NCBI GenBank assembly: GCA_947179485.1
Contig: OX359248.1
Location: 47,254,847-47,318,846 of the forward strand
Reading direction: 5' to 3'
Length of the DNA: 64,000 nt
Source of the DNA: Allacma fusca
Lineage: Eukaryota; Arthropoda; Collembola; Symphypleona; Sminthuridae
The notes below the pieces were generated by a model, which did not search any database, was not told the DNA's origin, and saw nothing but the letters and a program-made list of their open reading frames with translations. Made by a program: the position numbers and the translations under genes. This document shows, in pieces, positions 1 through 12,339 of this stretch; position 1 is the first letter of the stretch; each line of letters opens with the position of its first letter.

Positions 1-2549
1 AGCTGTGTGCATAGTTCCTAGCCCTATTATTATGTGGCATGGCTGAAGTATGTACATGCTTGGTCGCTTATATATGGCGTTAAATAGCAGGGAAAGAGGC
101 AGCATAGCCAGAGTCTGAGTCTCTCCATTCGGATTTCGATATTGGACGGTCGTGTTTCGTGTGGTGTAACGCCATTCAGTGCCAGATGTGTCGTAAATCG
201 TCACGTGAAGTATTTGATACTGATTAATCCGAATATACAAAATCCGCCCGTCATTAAGTAACTCGATTTACCAGGACAGTTGTCTCTATCTCCAGTAGAC
301 CACACGGCCATTAACTAATTATCAGCAGTCCCACAAAACTCCACGGCTTTCCTAACACCCTTGGGCTCTCTCCTTTAAACAATTACTACAAATCCCTCAA
401 ATATATATGTTCTACAACATTAATACAGGTTACATCATTCCACGGGTCTGACCTGGGAACTAAATTTTTTCACCAGTCCACACACAACTATACTCTCAAC
501 GGAGTTAAACAAGTGAGTGTGTTGTCATTTCTCATCCCTAATTATTTCCCTAGTTTCAAATATTTAATTTAATTTATTTGTCATTCACTCAAGTGTACGT
601 ACTTTCCTGGAATATCCGAATTTTTTTTGGAGTCATGGCATTAATGTAGTGATATTTGACATAATTACTAGGATTCTGTGTTGTCAATAGAGCCTCGATA
701 TAGTGGACTTTGTCTGGGAGCTAAAGTGGGGGGAAAACGTAATTATTTATTTGGATCGGAGTATATAGAGTAGTCGTCAAGTTACAAGGCATTTTTCCTC
801 AGCTGTCAAATGGGGATATGGGTGGATAAATGTGGACAAAAGACTGACAAAGTGTGACGTGATAAAAAGAGTTTAGAGCTCGGCTATGATGGGATATCAA
901 ATATTTAAATTGTAATTAGGTGATTCATCCAAGTTAGTTAGGAGGAGTCGTCACCAGTACATAGAAAGTCAGGGATTGTAGGACTGTATGCAAACTGGTT
1001 GTATTCGTCATTTTTTTTTAATGGCAGGAAAATTATTGTAATCGTATTGGAGCGATTTGAATATGCTGATGTGTTTTAGGCTAACGTTTTTTAAAATTTT
1101 AATGGGACGATTGCCCGTAGGAACTGTATACTGTTTGATGGAATAATTATGACACGGCGCCTTGTTATATGTGATGCTTTGATTTGTGTCCCTTCAGATT
1201 TCTTTAGTCAGGTGGGGAGAGTCATTACAAGAAGAAACCTGCGTTAGGGGGATTTCATTTGTAAAGAAATGATCTGGAATAGCTAAGTTTGTTGAGTTTT
1301 AGCACAACTGTGTTTTGTGGGGTTTTTTATTCATTGTAGAAACCGTGGGTGAAGGAGCAAATTGACCCGGGTGAACTTTTGATTTGAAGCCAAATGGGAT
1401 TTTTGGTTTAAAGGGAAAATAAGCATGGAAGCATCTTCAAATCAATATATTTATAGGCAGTTTTGATTGTAAGGGAAGTGAATGAGGTGTGCCGACAGAT
1501 TTGATGGAAGTAGTGTAATTTTGATGTTAGGGTAAATTGTTGTTGGTGGTTTTTTTATAGCCGTTTAATACAAATTTTTCGGCCCGTTTTGAAATTATGA
1601 AAACTGAGTGCAGAGCATTTTGGATTGCCAATTCCATTTGACTTGAACGACGAGGTAGTGTTTGATTGAGTTAGAAAAACAATAAATATTTTACATATTT
1701 CGTGCAGGAGCAAAAACGTCTTTCGGGTTGGGGTTTTAATTTTTTGAAATGTAATTTTTTAAGTATAGTGAGCTGTTTTTTGTTTGTGTAATTACGTGAT
1801 TATTACATTTTCCTGGATCTAGACATATGTTTGTAGTTCAAATACGTAGAATAGATAAGGGGATAGTTTATTCCTGCAATTTTGTGGCAATTTGGCATTT
1901 AGGATAGATTGTACCAACTGATACTTTGTGCAAGCATATCAAATAACAGAAATGTTAAATGCGTGATAAATGAATAAGCCTGTAAGTAGAGAATGTTTGT
2001 AACGTGTTATTTGGGCGAATATTGTTAGAGGCGAATCTGTGAAGTGTGATGTAAAGGGGGTTCTATGTATGTTTGATAAGAAGCAGGTATGTTTGATAAT
2101 TAACCCTTGAGATTAAATATATCCCTCGGGTTTTGTGTAGTTTAATGAGCATTCTCATTAGTTTAAATAATTAGTACGATTGCGCGCCCCCTTGCTGCTG
2201 AATAAAACGAAAATAGCTTAAGGATACGTGCATTCAGATTAATTAAGCGTTTTAAGGATTTCGCTCAGGAAATGTAACGATGCACATAATTGTAAATTCT
2301 GTAGTGTGTACCTACTTTTTAGTGACAGTTTGATGGTTGTGTTACATTATGTTTGATTGACTGACATATTTCAATAATTTATTACTACCGCATTTTCTTT
2401 GTATGCAGGTTTGGATTTGGAGTTGAGATAATATTAACAACAACTGAGGTGCCCAGGACCGTCTTCATACGGACGTCTTCAATCTTCCCTGACTCGGAAA
2501 TTGGTCATTAGACAATTACTTGTTCCGTCAGATTGTTATAAACGCAGAT
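1..2549. other. Upstream region of SCAMP, no coding gene seen
   Basis: AT-rich sequence without a convincing coding exon on either strand. It presumably holds the SCAMP promoter and a first non-coding exon. A good splice acceptor (TTTCTTTGTATGCAG) ends at 2408, so a 5' UTR exon from about 2409 running into the start codon at 2550 is plausible. The matching donor and the transcription start were not located. Confidence 0.4.
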
Positions 2550-4244
2550 ATGTCCGGTTTCGATGATAACCCCTTCGGGGATAATCCATTTCAGGTGAAT
2601 AGTCTATAATACTAAAGGGTTTTGGTCCAACATACTGCCGATATAAAGTGTGATTGTTCTATGATGATTTTATTGTATACTTATTATTTCAGGACCCATC
2701 AATTCAGCAGGCGACGAAGAACTCAGCCAACAATCCAGCCAGAGGATTAGAGGATTACAATCCATTCGAAGACACCCCTCAAAACCAGAGACCCACTACG
2801 GTACCGATCTCACCTACAGACGCCTTTGATCCCGTAAACCTGAAATTAAAAATTCTGTCTTCGGTCTACGAAATGTGCTAATTTCTTCCTTTGACATTAT
2901 AGATGGTGAGAGGTGCCGCTAATCCCCCTCAGTATGGATCAACTGGAAATCCTTCACCTGCTGTTATGTCCCCCACGCAGGAAATTCCTCCTCCGTATGC
3001 CAAGCCCATGTCTCAGCAGAATGCTCCTCAAATATCAACCGAAGAATTGCAAAGAAGGCAGGAGGAGTTAGAACGGAAAGCTCGGGAATTAGAAAGAAGG
3101 GAGGAAGAGCTTAGGAACACACCCTTTAATGGTAATTAAATTAGGGCTTTTATTTTACCTTCGGAATATATTTCAGCGGATTGTATTTCTTTAGTTGCAA
3201 TTTGATGGTTTTTGTGTTCATAGCTCGCAAGAATAACTGGCCACCACTGCCTCAGATAATACCAATTCAGCCGTGCTTTTATCAGGATATCAATGTAGAT
3301 ATTCCAGTAGAGTTTCAGCGAATCGTTCGATATTTGTACTATATATGGATTTTGCACACCGCTGTACTGATTGCAAATGTCCTGGTCTTTGTCCTAAGAT
3401 TGACGATCCTAAGCTTTACTGACTATTTTGGATCGTTCTTCACGGCGATAATTTACTTGGTTGTCTTCACCCCAACTTCTTACGTCTGCTGGTTTCGTCC
3501 AGCCTATAAGGCATTTAGGTATTGTCTCATGCCACTTTTATCCGTTCTCGCTATTACGTTATATTTTATCCCAACTATAACCAAACAATGCTATTCTTTT
3601 ACAGAAGTGACAGCTCATTCAACTTCATGGTTTTCTTCTTCATTTTCTTCTTCCAATTTATAACCAGCCTGGCATTGAGTACTAAACTTTATGGAGCTTG
3701 GTAAAGAATATCTGTTGATTATACTGTAGGATTAACTGTAAACGCTATCGTTACTACGGTATTACTAATCCGAACTGATGAAAGTATCTTGAACTAGAAT
3801 GAACTCAAAATGAATGGGTTATTTGTGGGTAATTTTCAGCGGGATATACGACGGAATTGTTGTCATAAATTCAGGAGGCGCAGCCAGTGTCGTCATCGGA
3901 ATCCTGGTGCTGATTGTTGGAATTGCTTTTGTTTTGATTGCAGCCTTGGATTTGTACTTGCTAGTCAAAGTATGATTTTAATAATAATTGCTTCAGTACA
4001 GTATGGCACAATGGAAATTGTGATTGATTGTTTGTTGTTACAAATCAATAATTCTATTAATCAGGTACACCGGATCTACCGTAGTACAGGAGCAAGTTTT
4101 GCCAAAGCGCAGCAAGAGTTTGCAACTGGAGTCATGAGGAATGAACATGTTCAAGGAGCCGCGACAAATATAGCTTCAGAGGCAATTCGAGCACAGATTA
4201 ATAATATGGCCAGTGGGAACAATGCAAATGCTCCACGATACTAA
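2550..4244 (+). CDS. SCAMP: Secretory carrier-associated membrane protein (SCAMP), complete
   Basis: Seven coding exons join in frame: 2550-2594, 2693-2833, 2903-3131, 3224-3518, 3605-3700, 3840-3969 and 4065-4244, giving 371 residues (vertebrate SCAMP1 is about 338). The N-terminus has repeated NPF motifs (NPFGDNPF, later YNPFED), which bind EH-domain endocytic proteins. A proline-rich stretch follows, then a charged coiled coil ([20 protein letters not shown]). Next comes the family signature [15 protein letters not shown], then four hydrophobic membrane segments. The conserved cytosolic loop [15 protein letters not shown] lies between segments two and three. The tail [19 protein letters not shown] is also typical. 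SCAMPs are four-pass proteins of recycling endosomes, Golgi and secretory vesicles. All introns are GT..AG. The exon 2 donor is the least certain: GTAAAC at 2834 was chosen, and GTACCG about 40 bases earlier would also keep frame. Confidence 0.95.
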
Positions 4245-5815
4245 ACCTCGATTTTAGCATCGCTTCATTGCGGGAGGTCGTTGCTTTATTCTTTTTGCCA
4301 CAAAATTGCTATTTCGACGAAGTATGGAAAAAAATATTTGGATTTGTTTTTCGACATTCGTATTTTTGTTTATTAAATATTATTGTTAATGTGTACTCAC
4401 AGAGTTTGTAACCCTACTCGTGTACTACAGCTGCATTGTGTAATGCGGTGGAACTGCAAATTCGGAGGAAACATTGTTGTACTTTGTCGGCAGATGTTCG
4501 TACTACTGCTTCTAATTATTATTTCTTAAATGTAACTTTAACGTAAATAATGTGATTATTGTTTTCCACGTTGGCAACTTTGTTGAAATTAGACATATGT
4601 AAAAGGTGGATTAGTCCCCTAATCTTTAAGACATAACTAGGTCGTAATTATGTAATAGTAATGAATTGTTAGAATTAGTAATGCTACTGTTCACACCTTT
4701 TTACTTGCTTGTCATAATAATGTTCTTTCAGAGAGTTGAATAATAGCGATGACCGAGTAATCTTTCTTTGCACCTATTTTCATGTGGCAAATAATATCTA
4801 ATACTAGTTGATAAATTAGATAATGTTATAGAACTACTGGAAAGTCTTTGATACATCAGTTGTTAAGTACCTAGATGTATGTATTTATTTAAAGCTTACC
4901 CCTGTAGTAACCAGGAATATTACCTTAAGCTGATGATATGATTATACGTATCGTAATGCATATATCAGTGTAATTAATTAAATATTGAAATTCCATTAAA
5001 ACTTGAAGATGTGCGTTATATGAAATAGGATCAAATATAAATACTGAATGATATTTTATTTGGTGTATTTCCGTCGGCGTGCGACTGATTTTTTATGTGA
5101 TTCAGTTGGGAATTTAGGATCAAAGCGCCTGATATCTGCAGATGTAATTTATGGAATGAAAACAGATTCTAGCGCCAGGATAAGTCTATTGGTGAAGCTC
5201 TACTCCGAATCAATTAAAACATTATTCTTCAGATTATTTTCTAACACTAAGTTATTAACAGAAACATCGGAATATGCAAGAAATAACTTTAAAGGACACC
5301 TACGAATTGGTTATTACCGAAGAGGGAAGAATACGTCGGTTACAAAAACAATTTTCGAATACAAACTGAACTTGTAGTGTATTTCTTGGAAACTGTTTGA
5401 AGTTCATTTTGCATTGAGTCTCGTAAGTACTTAGCCATTTTTGCTTCTTAAGTAGCGGTAATTCTCTAAATTACTGTTGTGCGTCGAATCAATAATACAA
5501 TAACTACGTGTTGTGCTGTAATATCTACACTACAGTGGCTTCAGTTTACGAATGTAAAGTATTATTTTCACGGTGTTTAAGTGCTATTGTTGTTACGATA
5601 CTCTATCAAGGATTAATAATAAATAACTATTGAAAAATCCCTCCACATCTGATTTCTTATTCATGATTTGGAGTATGGCTGATTAAATTCACATGCTGAA
5701 TGACAACACGCTTAATGCTTCCGTATATAGCAAAACACAGTAGAGTAGTTTTTTTCAGAAAAATTTTATTGAAGGCCTGATGATGAGCCAAATAAAACTC
5801 CATGTTTATTTAAAC
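4245..5815. other. SCAMP 3' UTR and convergent gap to RpS6
   Basis: AT-rich non-coding stretch after the SCAMP stop. The first canonical AATAAA I find on the plus strand is at 5618-5623, so the SCAMP 3' UTR may be about 1.4 kb long. It would end roughly 150 bases from the end of the convergent RpS6 transcript. A 109-codon open frame at 5048-5377 lies inside this stretch but resembles nothing I know. Confidence 0.45.
5765..5770 (-). promoter_or_regulatory. Poly(A) signal of left RpS6 copy
   Basis: AATAAA on the minus strand, about 46 bases past the RpS6 stop codon. It sits in sequence still weakly alignable with the 3' end of the other RpS6 copy. Confidence 0.6.
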
Positions 5816-7285
5816 TTATTTACTCGAAACAGAAGACTTGGATTCCCTAAGAGAGGCAGAACGTCTTCGACGAGCTTCCTGTTGCTTCTTTTCCTTACGT
5901 TCCTTCTGCCTTTGGGCCAACAATTTAGCATATTGGGCAGCTTCGTCCTTAACCTTCTCTGCACGACGGCGTTTCAAAGCAATGCGATGTCTCTTACGCT
6001 GTGTCAAACAAATAAACCAATTAAGATTTGTTCCATTCAAATGCATACATTACATTTGTAACCACTACAGGTCTTTGATAATTTTGACAATTCCTAATAT
6101 CTCAACGGTACACTGAGACCATTTTCATTGTATCAAAAATGGCCTCAAATCAAACACTGAATTTGCTTTACCACACCAATTGAACACTGACGACCAACAA
6201 TAATGGACTCAGTTGCCTGGTTGTGGCCAATACTATTATTTCCATGCAATCCCACCCCACTTTACCTGGAGCATATTAGGAGTAATGAGACGCTGAATCT
6301 TGGGGGCCTTGAACCGTTGCTTCTTGCCCTCCTTTTGGGGAAGTGGCCTCTTAATAACATACTGACGCACATCATCTTCCTTGCCCAAATTGAACAGTTT
6401 ACGGATCTTAGAAGCCCTCTTGGGTCCCAACCGACGGGGGATTTGAACATCGGTCAGTCCGGGGATTTCCTACAATACCCAAAATCAACACATTAGTTCA
6501 TCTAATCACCATAACCAACATCACCTTCATAATACAAACTACTACTACTCCGTGGAACCCACCCCCTTAATCCACACCATATCCCTTAAAATAATCCAAT
6601 CTCATCCAAAATATTACCTGTTCTCCTTTCTTCACAACGACGAGGGATAACGCACTCAAGTTACCATCAACAATGCATCCACGAACAGATTTACGCTTCC
6701 TTTCTCCGGTACGACGGGGTCTGTAGCAGGAATGACCCTTGGATAACAACAAGCGAACACGGGCTGTAAGGTCACACCACATCAAATTATTAATCCACCC
6801 TTCCTTCACACTTCCAACATCTCAAATTCCAACAATTACTCCTTTCCTTCATTACCACACAACCAACCTTCCAAAATTAATTTTAAAAAAAACTTGAACT
6901 CACTATTAGCCAACACTCCTTGTTTCATGGGGAACCCCTGTTTGTCGTTTCCACCGGCAATTCTCAGAACGTATCCTTTCCATTCATCTCCAAGAATGTC
7001 TGCTTCCACTTCAGCTCCCATTCGCTTCTCATAAAATACTCGAAGCTTGTGGTCATCGTGGATCTCAAAAGACTTTTGGGCCCCGGTTGACGGGATGGCC
7101 ACGTTCAGCTGGAAACAAAATCAAACTTTCACATTATAGCAGATGCAACAAGCGGATTTCTTAGAGACCAAGAACTTTTGTCTTCTTCTTTTATTTTTGT
7201 TCTATAAATAATAATAGTAACCATAACGAAGTTACTTTCAGAATGTTTTACTCAAATAATTAAATGTAAAGTTACTTACTTTCAT
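5816..7285 (-). CDS. RpS6: 40S ribosomal protein S6, left copy, complete
   Basis: Five coding exons on the minus strand: 7280-7285 (only ATGAAA), 6904-7108, 6618-6763, 6266-6469 and 5816-5998. They join to 247 residues, the normal length for eS6. Signatures include [48 protein letters not shown] and the basic C-terminal tail [17 protein letters not shown], equivalent to the S6-kinase target region. The product is a small-subunit ribosomal protein on which TOR/S6K signalling converges. A start exon of only two codons followed by GTAAGT is supported by the correct eS6 N-terminus and by the same arrangement in the second copy. That copy lies at 19210-20694 on the opposite strand. By eye, exons 2-4 are identical, and the predicted proteins differ at two places in exon 5 (I/V in HRIALK, V/L in SSVSSK). 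Confidence 0.98.
6115..6146 (-). ncRNA. Possible hairpin in intron 4 of left RpS6
   Basis: Inverted repeat with 12-bp arms around GATACAAT. In RNA the stem holds with wobble pairs (GAGGCCATTTTT against GAAAATGGTCTC). The right RpS6 copy has a perfect 12-bp stem at the same place. It is not a recognisable snoRNA (no clear C/D or H/ACA boxes), and its function is unknown. Confidence 0.35.
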
Positions 7286-7344
7286 TTTAGCTGAATATTT
7301 TGTGCCTTAAGTTAGATTTTTGGTCCTGCCTTGCCTGAACTACC

Positions 7345-7400
7345 AGCCGAAGTCCGAACGCATATGCAAGGAGTTGAATGGAGGGCGACATGCCGACATC
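7345..7400 (-). promoter_or_regulatory. Putative core promoter of left RpS6 copy
   Basis: About 60-115 bases upstream of the start codon, the minus strand reads TCGCCCTCCATTCAACTCC followed by a TTCGGA motif. The same motifs in the same order lie upstream of the right copy, although the surrounding sequence has diverged. This suggests a retained core promoter or 5' UTR start. No TATA box is evident. Confidence 0.35.
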
Positions 7401-7639
7401 CACTTTTGAGGGGAACATTCAAATAACTAAGCACTCGCAGCATATAGTTACTTCTTACACAGCAGGCCGGCAAAGCACTCATTAGTGCTCATTACATTCA
7501 GTTTTAGAGCTGTAGGTGGCAGCCCATGCACCAGTTAAAACCTGGAATCTCCGGAGATTTGGCTGTTTGCACTTGAAAAAAAAAGCAAAATAAAGGTAAT
7601 TACAGATAATTGTAAGTACTTCCTGAAAAATCGTTCAGT

Positions 7640-7850
7640 CCCCTTCTGAAGCCTTCTTTGAAGGTTAGCCTTCGAAAGCTGGACATGTCTGCCTTAAACA
7701 TCAAATATGTGGAAAACAATTCATTCGGCGCGTGAAGGGTGCTTTTTCAATTTTTCGATCAATACGCTGATCCCTTCCCTTCATTTCTGCAGAAAGAAAA
7801 GATTTCCTTCCTCGAAGGAAACCTTGATTGAAGGGTACCTCTCTGATTGC
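7640..7850. repeat. Transposon remnant with GAAGG motifs
   Basis: The stretch ending at 7691 (GCCTTCGAAAGCTGGACATGTCTG and the bases before it) closely matches the right terminus of element T5 (16925-16968), in the same orientation. GAAGG/CCTTC motifs continue to about 7845. No matching left end or target duplication was found, so it is called a remnant of a T5-type element. Confidence 0.5.
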
Positions 7851-7919
7851 ATGCGTTTATATGCGAGCTCATTTAATTTTTGGAGGTCAAAGGGATGACC
7901 CAATGTAAAGGCGTGGCCC

Positions 7920-9973
7920 TAGTGTTTCTGTCGGTGCAAGTTTTGGGATTAACCGAACTTGCAATTACAATTATACTTGATAATGCAAGTACTAGTATTG
8001 CCGTAACTGGTACTTGCTAAAATGCGCCAATTAAATTATGCAAATAACCGAAGTTGAACTTGCAATTAGTTCATAAGGTCCTTGCAGTTGGTAAGGCAAT
8101 TGCAAAAACATTTGGATGTAATTGCATCGATAAGTATAATTGCAAGTGCAATTGCAATTTGTAATTGCAAGTTAACTGATATATACACTATAAATCAGCG
8201 AAGAGACAAAATGACGCATTTTTGAATGCTAGCAAGATGATATATGTACGTGCTGTTTCACTCAATTGAACAAAGTGTATTAAATTAAATGTTCTAGATC
8301 AGAGATGTGTAAAATACCTCATTTTTGTTTCAAAAATACTAAATACTTTTAATTTTTTTCTTAACACAAAATACTAAATACTAAATAAGATACCAGCTAC
8401 TAGTTTTCTAAAATACTTAAGTAAAATACATATCGAAGACCGCTCGAAAGATACTTAAGTAGAAAATACTATCTTAAATACTTTAACTTCAGGAAATACA
8501 TCTAATAATTATTGTTTTGGAAATCGAGTACAGAACTTCAAAAATACAAGCTTTTTTTTCATCCGACAACCTAGCTCTACGCGAACTAAAAATTAGTCCT
8601 TCCGGTGGTCCGTCTTAATTAATTAAATTATATTTAATTAATTTAGTTTAATTTAATTTAACAAACTAATTCAATACGATCCCAAGATAAACATTATTTG
8701 CTTACCAAGGGCTTTAAAACATTTGACGTTGATGACAAAGCTTTTATCATCCCACTAGTTTTACTAGCCCTCGCCGTTTTGGTTCCGACTCGGAGGTTCT
8801 TTTCACAAATAATGCCCTGGCGACCACACTTCCATTGTCTAGCTCAATTACTCGAAAATAATTACCGTCCAGAATTAAGGGTAAAGGTCACACCGATGAT
8901 GACATTTTGAAATGCTTTCTGAACTACCGATTTCTTATAATTTATAATTAAAGCATGCTAACGAGAAGGACCATTCTCTCTGACTTTGCAGTGGATAGTC
9001 TGAATTTACCCTGATTAATATTTCCCGTACGTACGACGTATGTAAATCGCTAAAAAGGTTGTTCCTGTACTTAAGTAATGCTAACGGTAGGAAATAGTTT
9101 GACAATAAGTACGATTGTGGCAATTTCAAAATGTTGAGTACTTAAGTATTTTGATAAAGTATCTTATTTTAAATACTTATACTTACTATTAATGGCTAAA
9201 AATAAAATACTAAATACTTACCAGCATCGTATTTCGTAAATACCAAGATACAAAATACCCGGTCGACCCCAGTAGGTTTGAAATACAAGATACAAGATAC
9301 GTATTTTGTATTTTAGATAGTATTTTGTATTTAAGTATTTCAAGTACTACCAATCTCTGTTCTAGATGCAATGTATAATGATTCGAATAAAGTGTAGTGA
9401 TGTAAATATAGCCTTTGTTTAAGCCTTCCAAGGCTAAAATATTGTAAAATTTCATTCTTTAACATCTTTACAATCCTTAAAATATTTGGCCTATTTTCTT
9501 TAATTTTGTGTAAATTGAAACATTTTGATGCTAACCAAAAATTTACTTCCATCAATTTGCTTACTCACCGATGAAATTGTACAGCCAGTACAGTAATTAC
9601 ACTCGTTGAGACAATACTCGTGATTGTTATGTACATTAGTTAATAGAGCGGAATGACTTATTGAGGCATTTTGCGAAATTTTGCGCTCAAATTAGAAACG
9701 ATTGCAAGTTGCAATTAACTTGTAAGTATTTTTTAAATTGCAAATTTTTGCAGTGCAAGCACTTGTAATTGCAATTGAATTTCTTGCAATTTCAGTTGTA
9801 CTTAACAGGTAATTGCGAGTATTTATTGCGTTTGTAATTGCAATTTAAGTACACAGAAATGGCACTTCCACCGACAATTGCAATACCTTGGTGTAAAATA
9901 ACCGCAATTGAACCGAACTTGCAAGTGCAATTAGTAATTATTGCGGTTAACTTGCAATTGACAAGAAACACTA
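7920..9973. mobile_element. T1: hAT-like non-coding element, TTGCAA arrays, host of T2
   Basis: The left end is TAGTGTTTCTGTC. The right end, read inverted, is TAGTGTTTCTTGTC. It is flanked by 8-bp copies CGTGGCCC (7912-7919) and CATGGCCC (9974-9981), one mismatch apart. Inside both ends lie long degenerate arrays of TTGCAATTGCAAG/ACTTGCAAT motifs (about 7935-8180 and 9700-9970). The 8-bp duplication and YARNG-type terminus are the usual signature of the hAT superfamily. There is no transposase, so it would need one in trans. About 1 kb of its length is the inserted element T2. Confidence 0.8.
8300..9359. mobile_element. T2: hAT-like non-coding element nested in T1, AAATAC arrays
   Basis: Flanked by perfect 8-bp copies TTCTAGAT (8292-8299 and 9360-9367). 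Ends are CAGAGATGTG on the left and, inverted, CAGAGATTGG on the right. Both subterminal regions are degenerate AAATACT/AAGTATTT arrays (about 8315-8515 and 9125-9350). The core is AT-rich with no meaningful coding frame. It was inserted into T1 after T1 arrived, since T1 reads on each side of it. Confidence 0.85.
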
Positions 9974-9981
9974 CATGGCCC

Positions 9982-10705
9982 GCAGGTCATTTTCTAACCC
10001 AACCTGAGTCTTACCCGCAAATACGTAACCCCAATCTCCGCCCGACCGGAAAGTCGATCTCTGAAACATTGGCCAGGCCCGAGGCGAGGACATTTTGGCA
10101 ATATTTGTTTTAGGCCCACACTAGAACGGATGAGCCTGCTGGGTTTCAATTGACACGGCCCAACCCAGCTGGAGGACCCTCGCGGGAGCCCGTATATGTT
10201 TTATAACTTACCACATTTATGCAAAATTATTAAAGAGCTTTCACCAGGAAGATCGAACAAAAACGAGTAGTACAACTTGTAACAAAATGAGCTGTTACAG
10301 AGGGAAATTTGAGCATCTCAAAGTTAATCAAATTCAGAAATTAAGACATAATACACCAATTGTAAGATATTTTCTGAATATGATCATTTAATTAATAAAA
10401 TTAATGAATGCACGCTTTTGAGTTCAGAGCACAAACTTTCGAAACGTTTTACAAGTCACAGCCATGTTTAGTGTTTAGAAGGAAAAATGAAATTCTAATG
10501 GAAAAATCCCAAACGTCGTTGGTTGAAATTTGAACGTTTTGCTGGCCCCGCACGTATTTAGAACCAGGCCGAACTCACCCGCAACCCGCACTACGTGCAT
10601 AAAGTACTACCCGACCAGCCCCATTGAAATACGATAACAACCCAGTCCGAACCGGAACTTGGAACACAAAAAAGCATTAAGCCCGAATCCGCCCATAACC
10701 CATTT
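9982..10705. repeat. Paired CCCG-rich patches around an AT-rich core, ends unresolved
   Basis: Two GC-rich patches of degenerate CCCGCA/GGCCC/CCCGACC motifs (about 9976-10195 and 10545-10705) flank an AT-rich middle. This is the same architecture as the delimited elements around it, so it is probably another non-autonomous transposon, partly split by T1. I could not find convincing inverted termini or a target duplication. Confidence 0.45.
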
Positions 10706-10708
10706 TTT

Positions 10709-10957
10709 AAATTTAAAACTAGAATTTGAACTACGAAAAATTTAAACTGGAATTTGAACTACGAAAAATTTAAACTGGAATTTGAACTACGAAAAATTTA
10801 AACTGGAATTTGAACTACGAAAAATTTAAACTGGAATTTGAACTACGAAAAATTTAAACTGGAATTTGAACTACGAAAAATTTAAACTGGAATTTGAACT
10901 ACGAAAAATTTAAACTGGAATTTGAACTACGAAAAATTTAAACTGGAATTTGAACTC
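10709..10957. repeat. 28-bp minisatellite, about 9 copies
   Basis: Near-perfect head-to-tail repeat of a 28-bp unit beginning GAACTACGAAAAATTTAAAC. The first copy has two differences and the others are essentially identical by eye, suggesting recent expansion or homogenisation. It abuts the CCCG-rich patch. Confidence 0.95.
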
Positions 10958-12331
10958 GAATGTAACATCATCTCGTGTTTGAACATTGAACTTTTAAGTA
11001 GTGTTACTTGAAACTCGAGTTTGCACTCAAGCGTGACTCGTTTATCCAATTTGATCTTATTCTTACATTTCACACACGTATTTGACCAGAAATCATTTAA
11101 AATCGAATCTTTTTCCGTGCACTTCAAACTTAAATAATGAGGTTTAGGATTACAATTTTGGGGATTTTATGGATTGTTACAAAGATTTGCCATAACAATA
11201 AATATTTTTTCTTTACTTCACTCTTGACCCTTATTTTCAGGTTTTGAGACTTATTCGGTATAGAACTTACAAAATTTACTAAAATAAATCACCATAAAAT
11301 TTTGCGGCAAGCACAGCTTCACGGCAAAAAATTATGACCCTGGAAAAATGACAAGATCCTTCTTTTCCGCATCTTTCTAACTTTTCTTCACACTTCATGA
11401 AGCTTAATTTCTTAAACATTTCTCCGTGGTTTTTTATGGCTACGTCCACAATTCTCGACGTAGGGACCTATCAAATAGCTCGTTGGAAAGCCCATGCCCT
11501 ACAAACCAGTGTCAGAACATTTTCTGAAAATCGAGACATGAAGATATTTTGGAAAAATCAACATTGCTTGACGTCGGTATGTGGTCTCCATGGGGGGACA
11601 AATGTCTGCGGTCACCGTGCAAGTAAGTTGATTATTATTTGGGGGTTTGGTTACAGCTACCTCGTAATATTACTTATGTTTCATAAATCCTTGAAGATGA
11701 TCACGTCCTATATTTCATGTTGCAATAAATCATTTTTAGACGTTCGAACTTATTTCAGCGCTCACGCGTTCACAAAAATCTCCAACGTTCAGCATAGCTT
11801 TGTTCAAAACATTCACTTCATTGTAATCATATATTAGTTGTGTAGATGGGAAAATGAGTGTGTGATGTATTGAGCAGCCAGAAGTGGGAAAATGCAAGGT
11901 GAAACTGTTGTGAGTCATTTGGGCAAGATACAAAATAAAATACTTTCCTTCCAACAAAAAGCGAAAATATGAAATAAAAATACCGTATTTGAAATACGAA
12001 ATACATATTGAAAATACTCTCGAATATATCTCAGAGTAATTACATATCTGAGATGTATCTAAAGTTTATTCTCCCAAAGTATTTTGTATAATTCGGCCAA
12101 ATAATGCGATATTTAAAATTAAATCAATTTACGTAAGGTAACTGCATGTTATTAGACTTTAGAGTTGTGCATTTGTGTATTAAAGTAAATTAACATGGCC
12201 GTACGTACAGAATATTTTTCCTTTAAATAAATAATCTTATAACTCTTGGGCAATGTATTTATATTCGCGTCATTAAATTAGCTAGCTTTATAGTCAGATA
12301 CATTGAATTTTATGTATTTATACAGTAATTT
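10958..12331. other. Gene-free AT-rich stretch with an AAATAC patch
   Basis: No recognisable gene. The longest open frame (11397-11837, plus) has no family resemblance that I can see. Between about 11925 and 12050 lies a patch of AAATAC/GTATTT motifs like those of T2, ending near CATATCTG at 12051. It may be a decayed T2-type element, but no convincing ends were found. Confidence 0.4.
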
Positions 12332-12339
12332 CTTCAAAC

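Noticed and set aside
5048-5377. 109-codon plus-strand frame downstream of SCAMP
   Set aside because: Lies within the presumed SCAMP 3' UTR, no family resemblance; likely chance.
10709-10957. CRISPR-like appearance of the regular 28-bp repeats
   Set aside because: There are no unique spacers; the unit repeats head to tail, and the sequence is clearly eukaryotic.
11397-11837. 146-codon plus-strand frame
   Set aside because: No recognisable domain, sits in repeat-rich AT-rich sequence, and no splice or regulatory context supports it.
11856-12059. Possible element bounded by TGATGTAT / AGATGTAT around the AAATAC patch
   Set aside because: The octamers match at seven of eight positions, but the sequences just inside are not inverted repeats of each other.
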